Shown piece after piece: positions 1-13,083 of a DNA stretch of 64,000 bases. The notes under the pieces are model-generated. The model saw only the letters and a list, made by a program, of their open reading frames with translations, had not been told where the DNA came from and did not search any database. The position numbers and the translations under genes were made by a program. The stretch's first letter is position 1. Each line of letters starts with the position of its first letter. The DNA is from Hymenoscyphus infarciens. Its lineage: Eukaryota > Ascomycota > Leotiomycetes > Helotiales > Helotiaceae. The stretch covers positions 1 to 64,000 of the forward strand of contig LLCB01000289.1 of assembly GCA_001414345.1 (NCBI GenBank), given 5' to 3'.

Positions 1-2218
1 GGGCGATAGTAAGGGGGCAATGTTACTACTATACACGTGATATACTATAGTTAAGACTATCTAATCTAAATATAGAGAGGGGGAATTTAAATTAGAAATT
101 ATTCTCTTTTATACTTATAGAAAGTAACATTTTACGATTTACGATTTCCTATTTGCGATTTAGTCAATCCGACTTTTTGGTACATTCAGGATGCCGTATC
201 TGCGTCATCAGGCTTTCTCATTCATAAGAGGAGATTAGACATGTTGCGGTACTAATTCCTGATCCTGTCACTCTGAACCGCAACGTAACATTCTCGTTCG
301 TGTAATCACCTACACTTGTTAACTGTGCAAAATGAAAAATGGGGAGCTTGGGGGTGTTTTACTAGTTAGTTCTCAGTTGGTTGACGTAATATTCACATTT
401 TGCCTGTGCTTCCTTTTGATGACCGAACTCCTCACTCCAGGGTTCTGGAACTCTCAACCGAGTATCTGAACGATATCGAAATAGTTGCTTAGTTCGCTAT
501 TAGTAAGCATCCTTAGAGCGGATACTTGTATCAATCGGTGAACCGACAATATAGCACATTGGGCTCTTATTGCTCAAAGCTAAGGTTTCTTCGACATCTC
601 CCAGACTAATCATAGGTAGTGAGCAAATCTTCCACTTTCTCATTTTAGTGACCCTAATTACTCCATTTAAGCACTAGGAAATCCGAAGTCTTTTGTTTTC
701 TGCCAACAAGGCAGCCTCGGTAAGAACTAATTCATGAGGAATATACTGTTTGAAAAAAACACTATCAGCTGAGGTAGCCTCGATGAATCACTAGAGAGTT
801 TGGTAAGTGAAACTTTACATACCGCACTTAGTGTATGTTTGTCATCGCTGGGAATCGATTTTCGCCAAATTGCGCTCCGCTAAAGGAATAAGCTCCCTTG
901 CCTTTGCTTTCTCTTGATTTGATTGGAGATTCTCTCCAAGTCTAATGAAGTTGAGGAGCATGTAGGAGCCAGTGCCATTATCCAATAGTTGAGCATGAAA
1001 ACCAGTCGGTGCTGGATTGTGAGCAGGATCGAAAGTCGTTGGTAGGTGGTGAGTATAATTGAGCCTTGACTAAGTGAATACTAGGAGCTGCGGGCTAGTG
1101 TTAAAGAATAATATAAGTAGATTTAAAATATACCCACGGGCTCTACGAAACTAACCTTCTTCTCCAAGAAAAGCTGCAATAGTGACCCTTCTTTTTTCGC
1201 CATTCTTCGCCAGATCCAGCATCTTGGAAATTTCCCGGAAGCTCTGGCCTATGTTCATTATGTTACCTGCAGCGACCCATAGACTTGGATTATACAATTC
1301 TGGGTTTTTGTTTGGGTATTGGGTATTTCTAACTACTCCCATCCCTTATAAAGCAAAGGCTTTCAGAGTTAACTTGTTTCGTGTAGAGACCCTCGGTGAT
1401 TTCCAAAACATTATTACTACCTCAGATAAGAAGATTTAGTTTAGAAAAGGATGAAGTGACACTGTCGAGGTATTATTCTTGCTTTCTTTGAGATCTTCTA
1501 TTACCTCTAACACCTCTTTGTACATTCTTCTTCAGTTCTCATACAAGCCAACCATAGATAATCGGCGTTTCATTATTTGTTGAATAGTCCTATCTCTGTG
1601 GGATTTCTTCCAAGCTCCATAGAGCAACCAGAGAAGTGGGTGAGTTTAAAAGAAACCAATTGTCCACAAACAATGAAGTAACTACGCATAAAACAAATTA
1701 CCTCCATAAACACATCGATCAAGGAATCCTCAGTCCCAATTCATAGAACTCTTTTCATAGGCCTCGAAACCTAAAAGTATAAGGCTCGATTCTTGAAGCA
1801 CGTCCAACATCACTTTTAGGGCGTCATCACAAAGTTCAACCTCAATCGAATACTCCCCTATACCGCGTAGTAAGTTACACATCCGCACCAAAAGAAAGAG
1901 CTATAATAGCTGAAAGACTATCCACGAATTCCAACTTCAGACCAAGGCATTTTCATCGCGCGAAGTAAAATTCTTAAAAGACCATCATCGTTCTTACTAA
2001 CCTAACCTCTTCTCAATATAGCTAGAGAGCCTTCTGCCACCATTGGCTGCTTACGGTTTTTGAAATCCAAAGTGGGAGACATTCCGCGCCGCCCAATTCT
2101 GGATAACACCTTCACAACTAACCTCATATTCCTTCACAACGAACCTCATATCTCTCCACAACCACATCATCTCCCTCCTCACACGTGTTCGCCTATACAA
2201 ACACCCACGTGAGTTCCC

Positions 2219-2241
2219 TTTTTTTTTTTTTTTTTTTTTTT
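2219..2241. repeat. Poly-T run (about 23 T)
   Basis: An uninterrupted homopolymer. It is likely length-polymorphic and could mark an old poly-A insertion on the minus strand, but no flanking duplication is evident. Confidence 0.85.
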
Positions 2242-2589
2242 GGCTTAAAACAAATCTTACACCACCCAAGCTACACCTCACACCTTACACCACCCGCTCA
2301 TCCGTCCTCGATAATCCCCCGTAATACTCGAGCCATACATCGACATATATATAACCTCAGGATCAAACATTTGACCTAGTAAGTGCTAGTCCACCATAAC
2401 ACGACTCACGATCTTCAATCACTCAATATAGTCAATATCAATGAGCCATCCAATTGAGACATCACAGTTAATATTCAAGAAACCCCCCCTTCCCACATCA
2501 CCACCACCACTCCTACCACCATCGCTGTTGAGCAATGAACATCTCAGCAGCTTCGCGAAAATGAACCGGTATCATATTCTATCAGTGAA

Positions 2590-2631
2590 CTGTATAAAAA
2601 CAAAAAATGGAAAAAATGGAAAAAATGGAAA
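2590..2631. repeat. Short tandem repeat, unit near GAAAAAATG
   Basis: Three to four consecutive copies of a 9-base A-rich unit are seen just left of the TIR element at 2781. No function is evident. Confidence 0.6.
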
Positions 2632-2780
2632 GAGAGTCGTTCCCACCCCACATACTCTATACTTAAAGATATAATATAATAGTATAAGTAGCATTGCAAA
2701 AAATGGGAATTTCGAGTACGAAGTTACCCCGTCTTCTATATATAGAAGTTTTACAAGCAACAACGGAGAGAGACTACATA

Positions 2781-3380
2781 TAGTAAGTTACGAGTTAATC
2801 TTGAATTTGCCTACTCTTTTTTTCTAATCCGAGCTTTTTAAGAAAATTCCTTGATTTCCTCTCTTTTTAGATACTCTTTTATCTTTTAATTTAATAACCT
2901 TTTAATTTAATAACCTTTTAATTAATAATAACATATACTATATCTTTCATAAGAAGAGGAAAGAAGAGACTTATATCTCCTCTTATACTCTATAAACTTT
3001 ATAGAATAAAAACCGACAATTTAATATCTATCTTAATTTTTATAAGATCTTAGTATAGTCTATCAACCTTATAAAAGTAGTTTAAAAAAAATCTCTTTCT
3101 TTTTTTTTCTTCTTCTTCTTCTTTTTTTTAAAAGAAAAGAGATTATTTTAAGAATTATTTTATCTTTTAGTTTACTTTTATTATACTTATCTTGAAATTA
3201 ATAAGTAATATAGAAGAGAGATAATTAGATATAGCGCTTCTTTCTAGCTAGGCCTCGTCTCTTTTAGAGCACTTTTATTATCTATCTTCTAAAGAAAAGA
3301 GGGAGAAAGAAAGCCTTCATAAAAAAAAGCTGGGATTGTAAAAAAAGTAGGCAAATTCAAGCTTAACTCGCAACTCACTG
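2781..3380. mobile_element. TIR element, copy 1 (MITE-like, 600 bp, TA duplication)
   Basis: The two ends are inverted copies of each other over about 55 bases. The left end reads TAGTAAGTTACGAGTTAA and the right end is the complement of CAGTGAGTTGCGAGTTAAGC. TA stands immediately outside both ends (2779-2780 and 3381-3382), as expected for Tc1/mariner-type insertion. The interior is AT-rich and has no open frame, so it is non-autonomous. A conserved internal core (3230-3290, including TCTAGCTAGGCCTCGTCTC) and the same ends recur in a 533-bp copy at 13084-13616. Copy 1 is longer, partly through a small internal duplication (around 2885-2925) and a CTT tract (3095-3130). Confidence 0.85.
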
Positions 3381-3382
3381 TA

Positions 3383-4391
3383 TCAAACCAGGCTCGTTCA
3401 TCCACAAGCAAGCATCAAGAAATACCAGGAAGAAAATTTCGACAGCCAAATATCTCAATCTTTCCACTCACACGGAGTAGCTTGGCTCACTCGCACTTCT
3501 GGTCGAACACAACGCATTAACCAACCCTAAAACCGGCAAATAGTCTGAATATACTTATGGCCTCGTTCGTCTCAATTCACAAGGCAGAAGAAACCAAACA
3601 CCCTACTTGGTCAAAAAATTTCTATCGAGTTAAGCATACAATATTCCATTCTACAACAACCTATGCTAAGCAAGGTGGGGAGAAGAGGAGAGAAAGAGGT
3701 CTTATCATATAAATGTAGATAGAAAAAATGTGATGTATATTGTAAGACATGCAGCTCAATGGCAACACAAAAGATAAAATATTAAGTGTGGTCCAAGTCC
3801 CTTCCTGAAAACCCACGAAAAATTCCAAGATCCTATCCAAAACGATCGCGTGGGTATAGAGTTAAGCAACCAAAACAGACAAATCCGCTCCAAATATCCC
3901 TCTCTTCACGATACCCACCCCGCCATCCAAGAGTCCCATCTCCCATATCCTGACCTCCCAAAAAAGAAAAAGCGCCGTACGGAAATGGCCTAAACGAATG
4001 ATAGGTGCTATGCAAAAATCAAACGGGAAATCTCATGCCAAGACAAAGAGAAAATGATATAAAACACAAGCATACAAAGCAAACTGCAAAAACCACGTAT
4101 AAACGCCTCATGTCAATGCATCAACCGCTCAATCGTGCCGCCCAATAACAGATCTGGAAATCGTCTTTGGCGTTTAAAAAAAATGTGTGTCGTCGTTCGT
4201 GTCATATTCTTCGTGTGTAATTCGTAACGGGTCATGGCGTGTTAAAAAGACGCGGGTATCTTATGAATAAGAAGTGAAGGAAGGCGTAAGATATATACAG
4301 TCCAACACGTAAGAGATTCTTCCTCGGAGATATTGCCCCGCCCAATAATGAAAAAAAATCCCCTGTCCCTTGTAGTAAGATGAATGCTCTC
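3383..4391. other. Intergenic, probable 3' flank of the C2H2 gene
   Basis: No supported coding region. The part nearest 4391 is probably the 3' untranslated region of the minus-strand transcription factor gene. Short frames on both strands look random. Confidence 0.55.
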
Positions 4392-6642
4392 TCAATATAT
4401 AGGAGTTGCCGCATTTTCCTCGCTGGTAGCAACAGCCACCAGCGCCTCTAGTCTTCGCATGTTGCTATCCGTTGATTTTGGTACTTGATGTTGATGATGA
4501 ATCTGTCCCTGGCTATTTGCAGGGGTGTATGTGTAGGATCCTTCGGGCCCATTTTGACGATGGTAGATTGCGTAACCATTTGGGGCTGGTTCTCGGGGAT
4601 CCTGGTGATGATGCATGCTTCCGATTGCACTTCCATTTCGATTTTCTACCCAACCATTGGCGTGCACAATGCTGGGATGTATCTCAATCACATGTGAGCT
4701 GCCTGGTGTTCCCGGCGCTGCTCCCTCGGAGCTGCTCGAGTCTGCTGGTGAAGTTCGCTGTATAGGACCTCTATTCTGGACTGTTACCGGACCGTGATAC
4801 CAACCATGACGCTTCGATTCCCGTGGAGTGATTGGAGGTGCACTGGTCGTATGTTGGTGGAACGCTCTATTCGTCTGTGCTCTGGCTGAGTACGGTGACT
4901 CCTCGAAACGAACAGTAGGCTGTGCTCGTGCTTGTTCTGCCTGTGCTTGCACAGCTCTGTTGGCCTCGGAAGCCCAAGAACTAGCTGCGTCACTCGGTGG
5001 TGTTCCCTGTGCAAGGTCAAGTCTGTTGAGATTACGATTGATACCCATATCCCAGTGTTGGCTGCTAGGTCTCTCATTTGTTTGCTGTTCCACAGCTTGA
5101 GTTTCACGACTTGGGGCGTCGAGCATCATCGGACTTGGTTGACGGCGCACAGGGGTGGTCGGGTGTGGGGGAAGAGGATCAAAACTTTCAATACCAGGAA
5201 GGCGCATTGGCTGTAAGGGGGGAGCATTACTTGGAAGAACAGACTGGGGTTGTGGAGGTGGGCCGTTCGAATAGTAGTTGGGTGTGGTGACAACCTGCAG
5301 CCTGCTTGTAAATCCAGTATTGGTATCTGGATGCCATGTTCGGCGTCTCCAAGCCTCGTCTGACGAGCTAGTCATTGATTCCCTTCGAGACCAAATAGAT
5401 CCTGTCGTCGAAGTTGTGGGACTTGGCATGATGCTACTTGAGGGGGAGAAAGATCCCATGTTAGAGCTCAAGGGCGTCAAAGCCGAAGGAGGACCATATG
5501 AATTCCCATGCGGTGATTGGAATGGATTTCCAGCCGACGGCACAGATAATCTGCGACCTGGTGTTCTGTGACCATAGAGACTTGCAGTTCGGGAATGCGA
5601 TGACATGGGAGATTGTATTCCTGAGGCACCCCATCGTGGACTGTTTTGGCCAGTTGAAAAGGTTGCCGAAGTTGGTGTGCTGAATCCAGGTGAATGTGGT
5701 CGATATTGATATTGACCCGCTGGGCTCTCAGGCCGAGGGTACATTTCTTGAGAAAATCTCGCTCGGGGCTCCCCTGCCATAACCAAAGGTGGCGGTCGTC
5801 TTCTTGCCTCCTCTCTCTGATTGCTGTATATCGAGGATACAGATGATATACTTGATGCCGATAAGGAGTTTCTAGTATGTCCCCGACCCCCGCTGATCTG
5901 GCCAGTTGTAGTCGAAGCTCTCGACCGACTTCCTGGCGGCCTGACCCTATCTGTTCGGACTTGGCGTTGAAATCTTGTACCAGTGGCCGCCAGGGAGTCT
6001 TGGGGAATCTCTTCGTTCAAGTGAACCGTTTGTGCATGTTGTCGGAGATTGTCGAGCCGCGAGAATCGACGGGAGCAGTGACATTGGAAGGGACGCTCGC
6101 CAGTATGTTTTCTATGATTATTAGTATATACTTCGAATGATTTTATAGCCTCCCAGCTCTTACCTGATATGCCGGGCAAGGTGTTCGCTGCGGGTAAAGC
6201 TCAACCCGCAAGGTGGGTAGTCGGTGCAATAAAATCTCTGCGACTTTTTCTTCTTGGACGATTTTGTTCCATCCGCATTGATAACACTTTCATCATCCGA
6301 CCCATCTTCTCCTTCTTCCGAGTCGGCACCCATATCGACGTCCTCTGAATCCCTCGACTTGGCCGAGTATTGCGAGTTGCCTCGATTTAAATTTTGTTTC
6401 GGGGATTCTTCATTTTCGGGTATCGAGATGGCGGATGGGAAGGGAGATGCGGGGAGGGGTCGTTGGCTGGCCAAGGTGCCAAAGTTGGCTCGAGTGGGTG
6501 TTGTTGCATCGTCTCGAGGCATTGCGGAAGTTTGCGTACTCGGTGCGGTATTTGGTCGAGGTGTTGTCGGTGCAGTATCTTCTTCATTTCGAGTCTGCAA
6601 ATCGGGTGCAAGACTATTGTTTACGGGGCGAAAGGTAGCCAT
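4392..6642 (-). CDS. C2H2 zinc-finger transcription factor, Usv1/Rgm1/RfeC type
   Basis: Predicted nuclear DNA-binding regulator of 732 residues in two exons (6642-6164, 6111-4392). The 52-nt intron has GTAAGA, a TACTAAT-like branch site and TAG. Splicing joins two tandem fingers: finger 1 (residues about 136-160, CX5C then HLARH) runs through RKHTGERP into finger 2 (about 167-190, CHC start, DNLRQH). This arrangement is typical of yeast Usv1/Rgm1 and Aspergillus RfeC proteins, which act in stress, carbon-source and adhesion control. The N-terminus is Pro/Ser/Thr-rich with an acidic, Lys-flanked stretch before the fingers. The rest is low-complexity Ser/Pro/Gln and presumably disordered. I chose the ATG at 6642 (MATFRPVN) because upstream in-frame codons are promoter-like. 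The close two-residue spacing CHC in finger 2 is usual for this subgroup. Target genes cannot be told from sequence. Confidence 0.9.
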
Positions 6643-7800
6643 TGTTCTGGTGGGATGATGTTCGTCGGTATTCGGTATAAATGACGAGGGGGCTGGTGAT
6701 CGTCGGAGGGGGGCGGGAGCGAAAAGGGAGTACGGAGTATTCGCAGGAGGTCGGAGGGGACGAGATGAGGAGGTTGGGACGATGAAAAGGGAAGAAAAGG
6801 GATCCTTTCGTATCAACACATCAAGACATACGAGACGAGGAGAGGGATCCGGATTGTTCTTTCGTCAGCGACGACCGACCCGCCTGATCAGGTAGGTCCT
6901 GGGGAGGGGGGGCTTGGGAGCCGCAATGCTCTCTCTGCTCTACGTGCCTCGCTGAAGGTATTCGCGACACCACCTGTCCAGCAGCAGCGTCAAAGGTTCG
7001 AAGGTTTGTTTTCCGAACGGATCTTATTGCGACCTCTGTTCTTCTCCAGATCTTCGTGTATCCGCTGTCGGTGGTGCTGGTGAGGGAGGGTTGGTATCGA
7101 TAAGGGCGAAGGCGGGAGGGGTAAAAGGAGAGGAGGATGTTGGTTATGCGACCGGCGAGGAGACAGAGGCACTGCACCGCACTGTACTGTACTGTAATCG
7201 ACGACCAGGATGACGACCGGCCGGCTAGCCCACCCAGTGCACGGGAGTTTGCGGCGAGGGATAAGCCGAGAGCGAAGGATTGTAGTAATGGGAGGTGTAT
7301 AAATGCGTACTCGGTGCTAATTCTGAATATGACAGAGAATGGTGTTGCACGAAGGCCGTCGAGGAAGAGATGCTGACGCTGATGCTGCTGCTGCTGATGC
7401 TGCTGATGCTGCCGATGCTGCCGATGCTGCCGATGCTGCCGATGCTGCCGATGCTGCTGCCGATGCTGCTGATGGGACTGGATATTGGTGAGTGGTGAGT
7501 GGTAGAGTTCGAGGGGACTGAGAAAGGGATCAAGGAGGGTCAAGGCCAAGAGTGACGGGCCTTCCTTTGGGTAGTGTGACGATAAGCGAGAAGACGTACG
7601 AATTACGAGTGCAGTTGAGTCTTCCTGGGAAAGCAAGGGAAAAGGAAAGGGGGGAGGAAAGTGTGTGAAGCGGCGCAAGGGGGAGGGGTGTACGGCGTGT
7701 ATAGTCTACAGGGAGACGTGCTGGAGAAGTATCTACTGCCATTGCTAGGTACTGCTATTGCTACTGCACGACAGGACAATGTCAGGTCCCCTTCCAAGGT
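6643..7800 (-). promoter_or_regulatory. Long upstream/leader region of the C2H2 gene with uORF-like frames
   Basis: DNA upstream of the transcription factor contains a 285-codon minus-strand open frame (7678-6821) that ends just before the main gene's frame. Its protein is a Gln/His repeat set in arginine- and serine-rich sequence with no known domain, and it is produced mostly by the GATGCTGCC microsatellite. I read it as 5' leader with upstream ORFs rather than a gene. Regulatory genes of filamentous fungi often have long leaders with uORFs. Transcript data would be needed to place the transcription start. Confidence 0.4.
7366..7480. repeat. GCTGAT/GATGCTGCC microsatellite
   Basis: A compound trinucleotide tract: several GCT/GAT triplets, then about six copies of the 9-mer GATGCTGCC, then further GCTGCC/GCTGAT units. 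All units are multiples of three, so any frame through it stays open, which explains the long spurious frames on both strands. Confidence 0.85.
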
Positions 7801-10800
7801 ATGTTCCTAGAAGCTAATACCCACTTGATGTTCCCGTGCGACAGGTCTAGCGAAGCTAAATGCGAACTTGCGGTCGCCGAAGGACCTATTGTAAGCCAGG
7901 AATAACGAACAAGCCGGCAATACGGAGGTAGCGCTAGACTACCTGGGTAGGTGACAGACAGCCTTGGTGTACGGAGGTACTAGTACTATATAGCGGAGAG
8001 AGTCAGTCAGGGCACCACCAGGCGCAATCCAACAAGAGAGGGGTAACGAGTAACCTACCCTCGCCTACTCGTACCCTACATTTCTTAAGCCGGGAGGAGA
8101 CTGTCTCCTTTGACAACAGATAAAGTACCTAGGAAGCACTCCGGAACTCGGACTGCGAGACGCAACGTGAAAATACTAAGCAGTGGAGTCTGGGCCATGT
8201 GAGAAAACAGTATCAGCTTTCTATTACAGTATCAAGCCGGCTTGTTTTCACCCGATGCACGACTCCCAGTCACCTTGAAAGCCCTGCCTCCGGAAAGATG
8301 ACAGTTCCAGCAGTGTTTCTGTCGTACGTCGTCAGTTCTGGCTGCACCTGGTACCGACGCACGAGGTGGAAGCTTGCAGCTCGGTACGGTACAGTATCAG
8401 AGTGACTACGAGAACCACTGACTGGATAGTTCTCTTCTTTTAGTGTACACTACGGGGCTACGTGCAGTGAAGGAATACCGAGAAGACTCTAACTTCCGTA
8501 ACTACTGGACTCGTTTCCCGTGGTTAAAAAGAGGGGCGTCTGTCAGATCATCTGCCATCATCGCCGACTGGACTCCTAATTATCCTATGGTTTGCTCTCT
8601 TCCGACTTCCAATCTGGTTTCATGTCCGTCATTCGTTCCTGGTTGGTGCCTGTCCTGAAAACTGGTACTAGTATCTTACTTTTTTCTCCTCGTCCTGCCT
8701 CCCCCTAAATTGCCGAGAGGGGCTTCTGTGCTTCCGGTGGCCGGGCCCGCCATTTCCACTCCACTTTCCATCAGCATCAGACGTTCATCACCTCAGCACC
8801 TGCATCCCGCCTCAGCTGTATACGTACTACGTACAGTATAGAAAAACACCACTTTCTCGAGTCATCTCACGCATCCCGTCGTCCTGTCTTAGTCTGTTCT
8901 TACCACGCCATCACCTTGTGTTTAAAGTGCGCCTCCCCTCCAGCCTCCTCACCGATATACAACTCACCAATAATACCAGACGACACCATCATATATGGCT
9001 CAGGGTCGCCGCACAGTCGAAATATAAACCTCGTAGGACCCTTCCCGCCTCTTCACCGACACATACAGCCCAAGGATTTTCCCTCCGCGATAAGGAAACG
9101 CACGGGGGACGTCGCCTCACTCGTCTAACAAACCAACCTCCAATCGATATTTTCTACTATTGACTCGATATTTCGTGATATTATTGGCACACGGGCGGCA
9201 AAACGAAAAAAAAAAAGCAAATTCCCTTTACAATTCACATGCAATCCGCCCTGAAAACGGCAGAAAGAAGCGGTATACGGAGTCATGGCGCATAATTCCC
9301 GCCAACCTCTACCAGGAATTCGGGCTTCTGTATCACACACCAAAAGGGTCTCGAAAATTTCCCGCCATACCAGAACTTTGTACGTTCTGACACCACCTCA
9401 CCTCAATTCACCAACCAACGCAACGTCAACTCAAAATACACCGCCATATGTACGCATTCTAGTTACATGAACCAAGTATTTTTCCCAATATCCAAAGGCG
9501 GCTCCCGCCATCTGAAGCCCGAGTCAGATCCATATCCATATCCAGCCAACCACCCACTTCCAAACGCCCTAGGCTCGCGCTACAAATGCGCTGGACTCGC
9601 CTTTGCTTCCAGATCCATTCCTGGCCCACCACTGCAGATGCAAGGCACAGACAAGGCCAGATGATGCAAAGCGAGCAGACAGCTATTGGACGCATCACTC
9701 TCGAAAAGCCGTAAACTGACCAGGTAAGATTGGATTGGGTGGGAGAGTAGGTAGTTGATTGTTGTGACTTGGACCCCATCGTCAAGTGACCAGCTAGGGT
9801 TACACCGCATGCATGGGCGAGGCCGCCGGGCAGGAACGCCACCATGCTTTTTTATTTGCGCCTTTGCACCTGTAGCGACGGAGTACTTTTCTTGTATCTT
9901 TTTTCTTTTTGAGGTTCCTGGTTCCTGGATTTAGGTCTTCATCGTCGTGGAGCGTTCGTTCGCGTGCTAAGCTTGGTGATGGGTCATCAGTGAGTCAAGT
10001 CAGAGGTAAGATATTGAGATATTGAGATATTACCCCCTTGTCAATTTTCCATTTATCAAATCTGCGGAAGCGTTTTCGGAGCACAATTACTTTTGTGTTT
10101 TCCTTCAAACTTTATCCTGAAATATGTTCACGAAATCGTTTGATGAGCTATTTAGTATGTCGTATTCTTGCTATATTGAGGCTACATCAACAAGACGGTT
10201 TCGGTGAGGCCAGTGTCTCTTTTTCGGATACCATCCCCGACGTCAAGGGTGCATGGCGTTCTGCCACATGCTATGTGTATGTGTGACAAGTGAACACGGC
10301 ATTGCAAGTATCACGAAGTACCTATGCAAGGCATCGCAACGAATCCATCCTTGTGTATTTCAATGTCACCGAGCTGCAATTCTAGACGACTTAGACTCAG
10401 GGGATGAATGACAAAAGTCCTTTTCATAAGCTTAAGTTTATCATATAGATTCCTTTCTGGATAAGCATTAAATCTTTCCCTCTTCCTCCGTCGAAAGCAT
10501 CTCCCAGGGCATCGGGGAAGAACCTTCTTTTTCTTCCTCGCTCACACGAAATCTTTCTTGGGAGAATGGAAGCCTGTTCATTGAATAGATACTTCGATAT
10601 CACACTCTTCTCCTCGCAACATTACAAGCTTAAACCAAAGATGTTGATATACTTTTAACATCCACTTCATCACGAAATCCTCACCTAGGGTACTAAATAT
10701 CTCTCACCTCTCTCCGCTACGCCTTTCTCTAATTCTGTTTTTTGTTTTGTTTTTTGAGAAATTATAAATACTAAATTTCCTCGAATTAGTCTACAACATG

Positions 10801-10980
10801 GTCCACACCCCTCTCACATGCTTATAAATATTACTCAAAGTTCTGAAATACTTCTTCCACGCTTTCTCTGCTTGATGACCTCGGTTATATTCGTATTTAG
10901 TTTAGTGTGGACTTTCTGGTCGCAGGTTTGTTTGGGGAGGTAGATGGCGGGGTGTTGTTATTTGTTCAGCAGCGAGTGGA
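7801..10980. other. Intergenic, no supported gene
   Basis: About 3.2 kb with only short frames (all under 130 codons), none recognisable. There is a small tandem GATATTGA repeat near 10010. An A-run lies at 9208-9220. Probably regulatory or untranscribed DNA between the C2H2 gene and the desert to the right. Confidence 0.5.
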
Positions 10981-10982
10981 GA

Positions 10983-11062
10983 TAGTTGTGTAGAGATTGG
11001 AGTTAGTTGTCTAGAGCTTGGAGTTAGTTGTCTAGAGATTGGACTTATTTGTTCGGCTAGAG
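10983..11062. repeat. Tandem repeat, unit about 26 bp
   Basis: Three to four copies of a unit containing TAGAGATTGGAGTTAGTTGT, the last diverged. It lies just before a T-rich simple tract. Confidence 0.7.
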
Positions 11063-11100
11063 ATTGGAGTTATTTCTATAAAAGAGTTAGAGTAGAGAGG

Positions 11101-11160
11101 CGTTTTTTTTTTTTTGTTTTTTTGTTTTTTTTTTTGTTGTTTTTTTGTTTTTTTTTTTGG
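11101..11160. repeat. T-rich tract with interspersed G
   Basis: Almost pure T with single G interruptions spaced 8-11 bases apart. Simple sequence, with no evidence of function. Confidence 0.8.
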
Positions 11161-13081
11161 AAGGCGGATGATGGATGGAAGAGAAAAAGATGATGGGGAG
11201 TTTCCGTCAAGGGTGGTTTCAGGGTTTTGGGGGTAGGAAAAAGGGGTTCGCTCCTCGTGAAACCTTCTGAAAGGAACGAACTGAAAGGACGGAAAAATAT
11301 AGAGAGTATTGGGGAAGACTTATGATATGCTGATATTAAGGATACGAGAAAAATGCAGGGAGGGCAAGGGTAGGAAGCTGTATAGCTGGTAATTTTAGGG
11401 CAGGAAGTGGGATCTGCGGGGGGGGGGTTCCTTTAGAGAGAGGTTGGTTTTGTTTGTTTGATGGGATGTGTGTTCTCTTTTACTCAGTAACGGATTTTTC
11501 AAATTCTCGTTCCTCCTGTGCTTTTGGACTCTTTTTTTTGTGTGTACTGAAAGTACTGAAAGAAAGCAATAAGGGTGAATCCATCAACAAACCTCCCAAA
11601 TTTGGCAAACTATCTCTTCTCGTATATTTTCTTTTCGGGCTTCTTGTTCCCCTCCTCGAGAGCTGGTGGGGTAGACTTCACCTTGATACCACAAGAACTA
11701 GGAGATCGAAGATTGGAGACACGCATCGCTTGGGAGGTTTATGTGTGGGTTGGATTTTGAATATTTGCATATTAAATATTTGGCGGCATTTAGATCTTTG
11801 GGGGGCCTCGTGAGGGGGGAAGTTCATTTGGAGGAGGTTAGTTTAGTAGATATTTGGTTAGTGAATGGAATGTGTTAGTTTGGTGATGGGGAGGTGAGGA
11901 ATAGGGAGCTGGGGTACGTGTTTGGTTGTTACTAGGAGGTTTTTGACTTGGGATCAGTTTTTTGTACTTGAGCTATTTTCTGACATATTTCTGTCAGATG
12001 ATAGGGTGGGTGAATTTGTTTGTTTAATCTAAAGGCTGTTTTTTCAATTTAACAAAGAGTGACTGGCTGACTTGGTGAGGTTGAAGTGTTCAGTGTAGCC
12101 TGTCTCGAGGTGGATATTAAAAGTGGGTAGTAAGTACTCATCACCAAATATTTTAGGAAAATTAAAGGTGATTGTTTGGAAACACCTGGGTTAAGGTTTT
12201 TAGTTGTTCTGTGTCTTTAGTACCCTGAAACGCTGGAACAACGAGGGCAGGTACGAACCTGATAACGTATTAACTGCGGCTTTCAATGTCCATTGCGAGC
12301 TAGTAACATCACAAGTGGATACCAGATAACCGACTTTCACGTTGCGGCTTGGGGGAAATACGATGTGCTGATTCATGGTAATTTGCTCTTTGAATCTTGG
12401 TATTTGTTCACCAATTCGATTCCGTTCTTAGGAAGTGCACGTGGGAATTGATGTCAGGTGTTTCAATTTCTTGCGTGGGGCAAGTGGCAGAGGTGGGTAG
12501 TCTTGGTGTTGAGTTGCAAGATTAATACTTCAATTCCGGTAGAAGAATTTCCATGAACAGTATAATTCATAATCTAGACGGGTTTGTTTCGGGAGGAGAA
12601 CGGTTGTCAGGTGACTCCAAAACAGTTGTTCTCTTTTTTCCCCCCTGAAGATGTATATGGCCTTCTGAGTCTATTGAGTTCTTGATAAATTGGGTTTTTT
12701 CAGTAGAGTTTCTTTTGTAATAAACTAGTGGCCCCTAGACGTGCGGCAAAACCAAACTCCATCTTTCTATCCTTCTCACTAGATTTAGAATAGATATATA
12801 TCGAAAACTAGGAACGAACTATAATCAGTTAGAACCGCTTATATATAAGGTATATAAGAAGACAGAATAGCTTTAAAAGTAAGGAAAGGCCCGAGAAAGA
12901 TTAAATAGGGAGGATAAAAGCACTAATTCGGCTGGGAAAAGTAAAGAGCGAATTAGAGCAAACTGGAGAAATTCTCACATTTTATTATATAAAGCTATTA
13001 TAACCTCCTAGTTTAAAAAGAGCATATAGAAAAAGAAGAGGATTGGAGAACTAACTTAATTATTCTCTATGATCTTTTTAT
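11161..13081. other. Intergenic, no supported gene; AT-rich toward the right
   Basis: Frames are short. The 119-codon frame at 11454-11813 is a run of hydrophobic and low-complexity codons without family resemblance. From about 12760 the DNA becomes AT-rich, which looks like an old repeat into which TIR element copy 2 inserted. Confidence 0.5.
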
Positions 13082-13083
13082 TA

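Larger units (their letters stand above)
1..2780. other. Intergenic DNA, no supported gene
   Basis: No reading frame here is longer than about 85 codons and none resembles a known protein. The first 120 bases are AT-rich with a G-run. The rest is of mixed composition with many stops in all frames. A T-run (2219-2241) and a short A-rich tandem repeat (about 2590-2631) are the only simple structures I see. It may be the flank of a gene lying left of the window. Confidence 0.6.

Noticed and set aside
1..60. Possible right end of a C-rich TIR element (GATAG then TA, G-run)
   Set aside because: Too short and its left part is outside the window.
4472..6684. Numerous plus-strand frames of 60-134 codons over the C2H2 gene
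   Set aside because: All are antisense shadows of the transcription factor exons.
6821..7678. 285-codon minus-strand frame with Gln/His repeats
   Set aside because: Its openness comes from the triplet microsatellite. The rest lacks any domain and it sits in the promoter/leader of the C2H2 gene.
9459..9845. 128-codon minus-strand frame
   Set aside because: Cys/Trp/Leu-rich chance frame in intergenic DNA with an equally open frame on the other strand.
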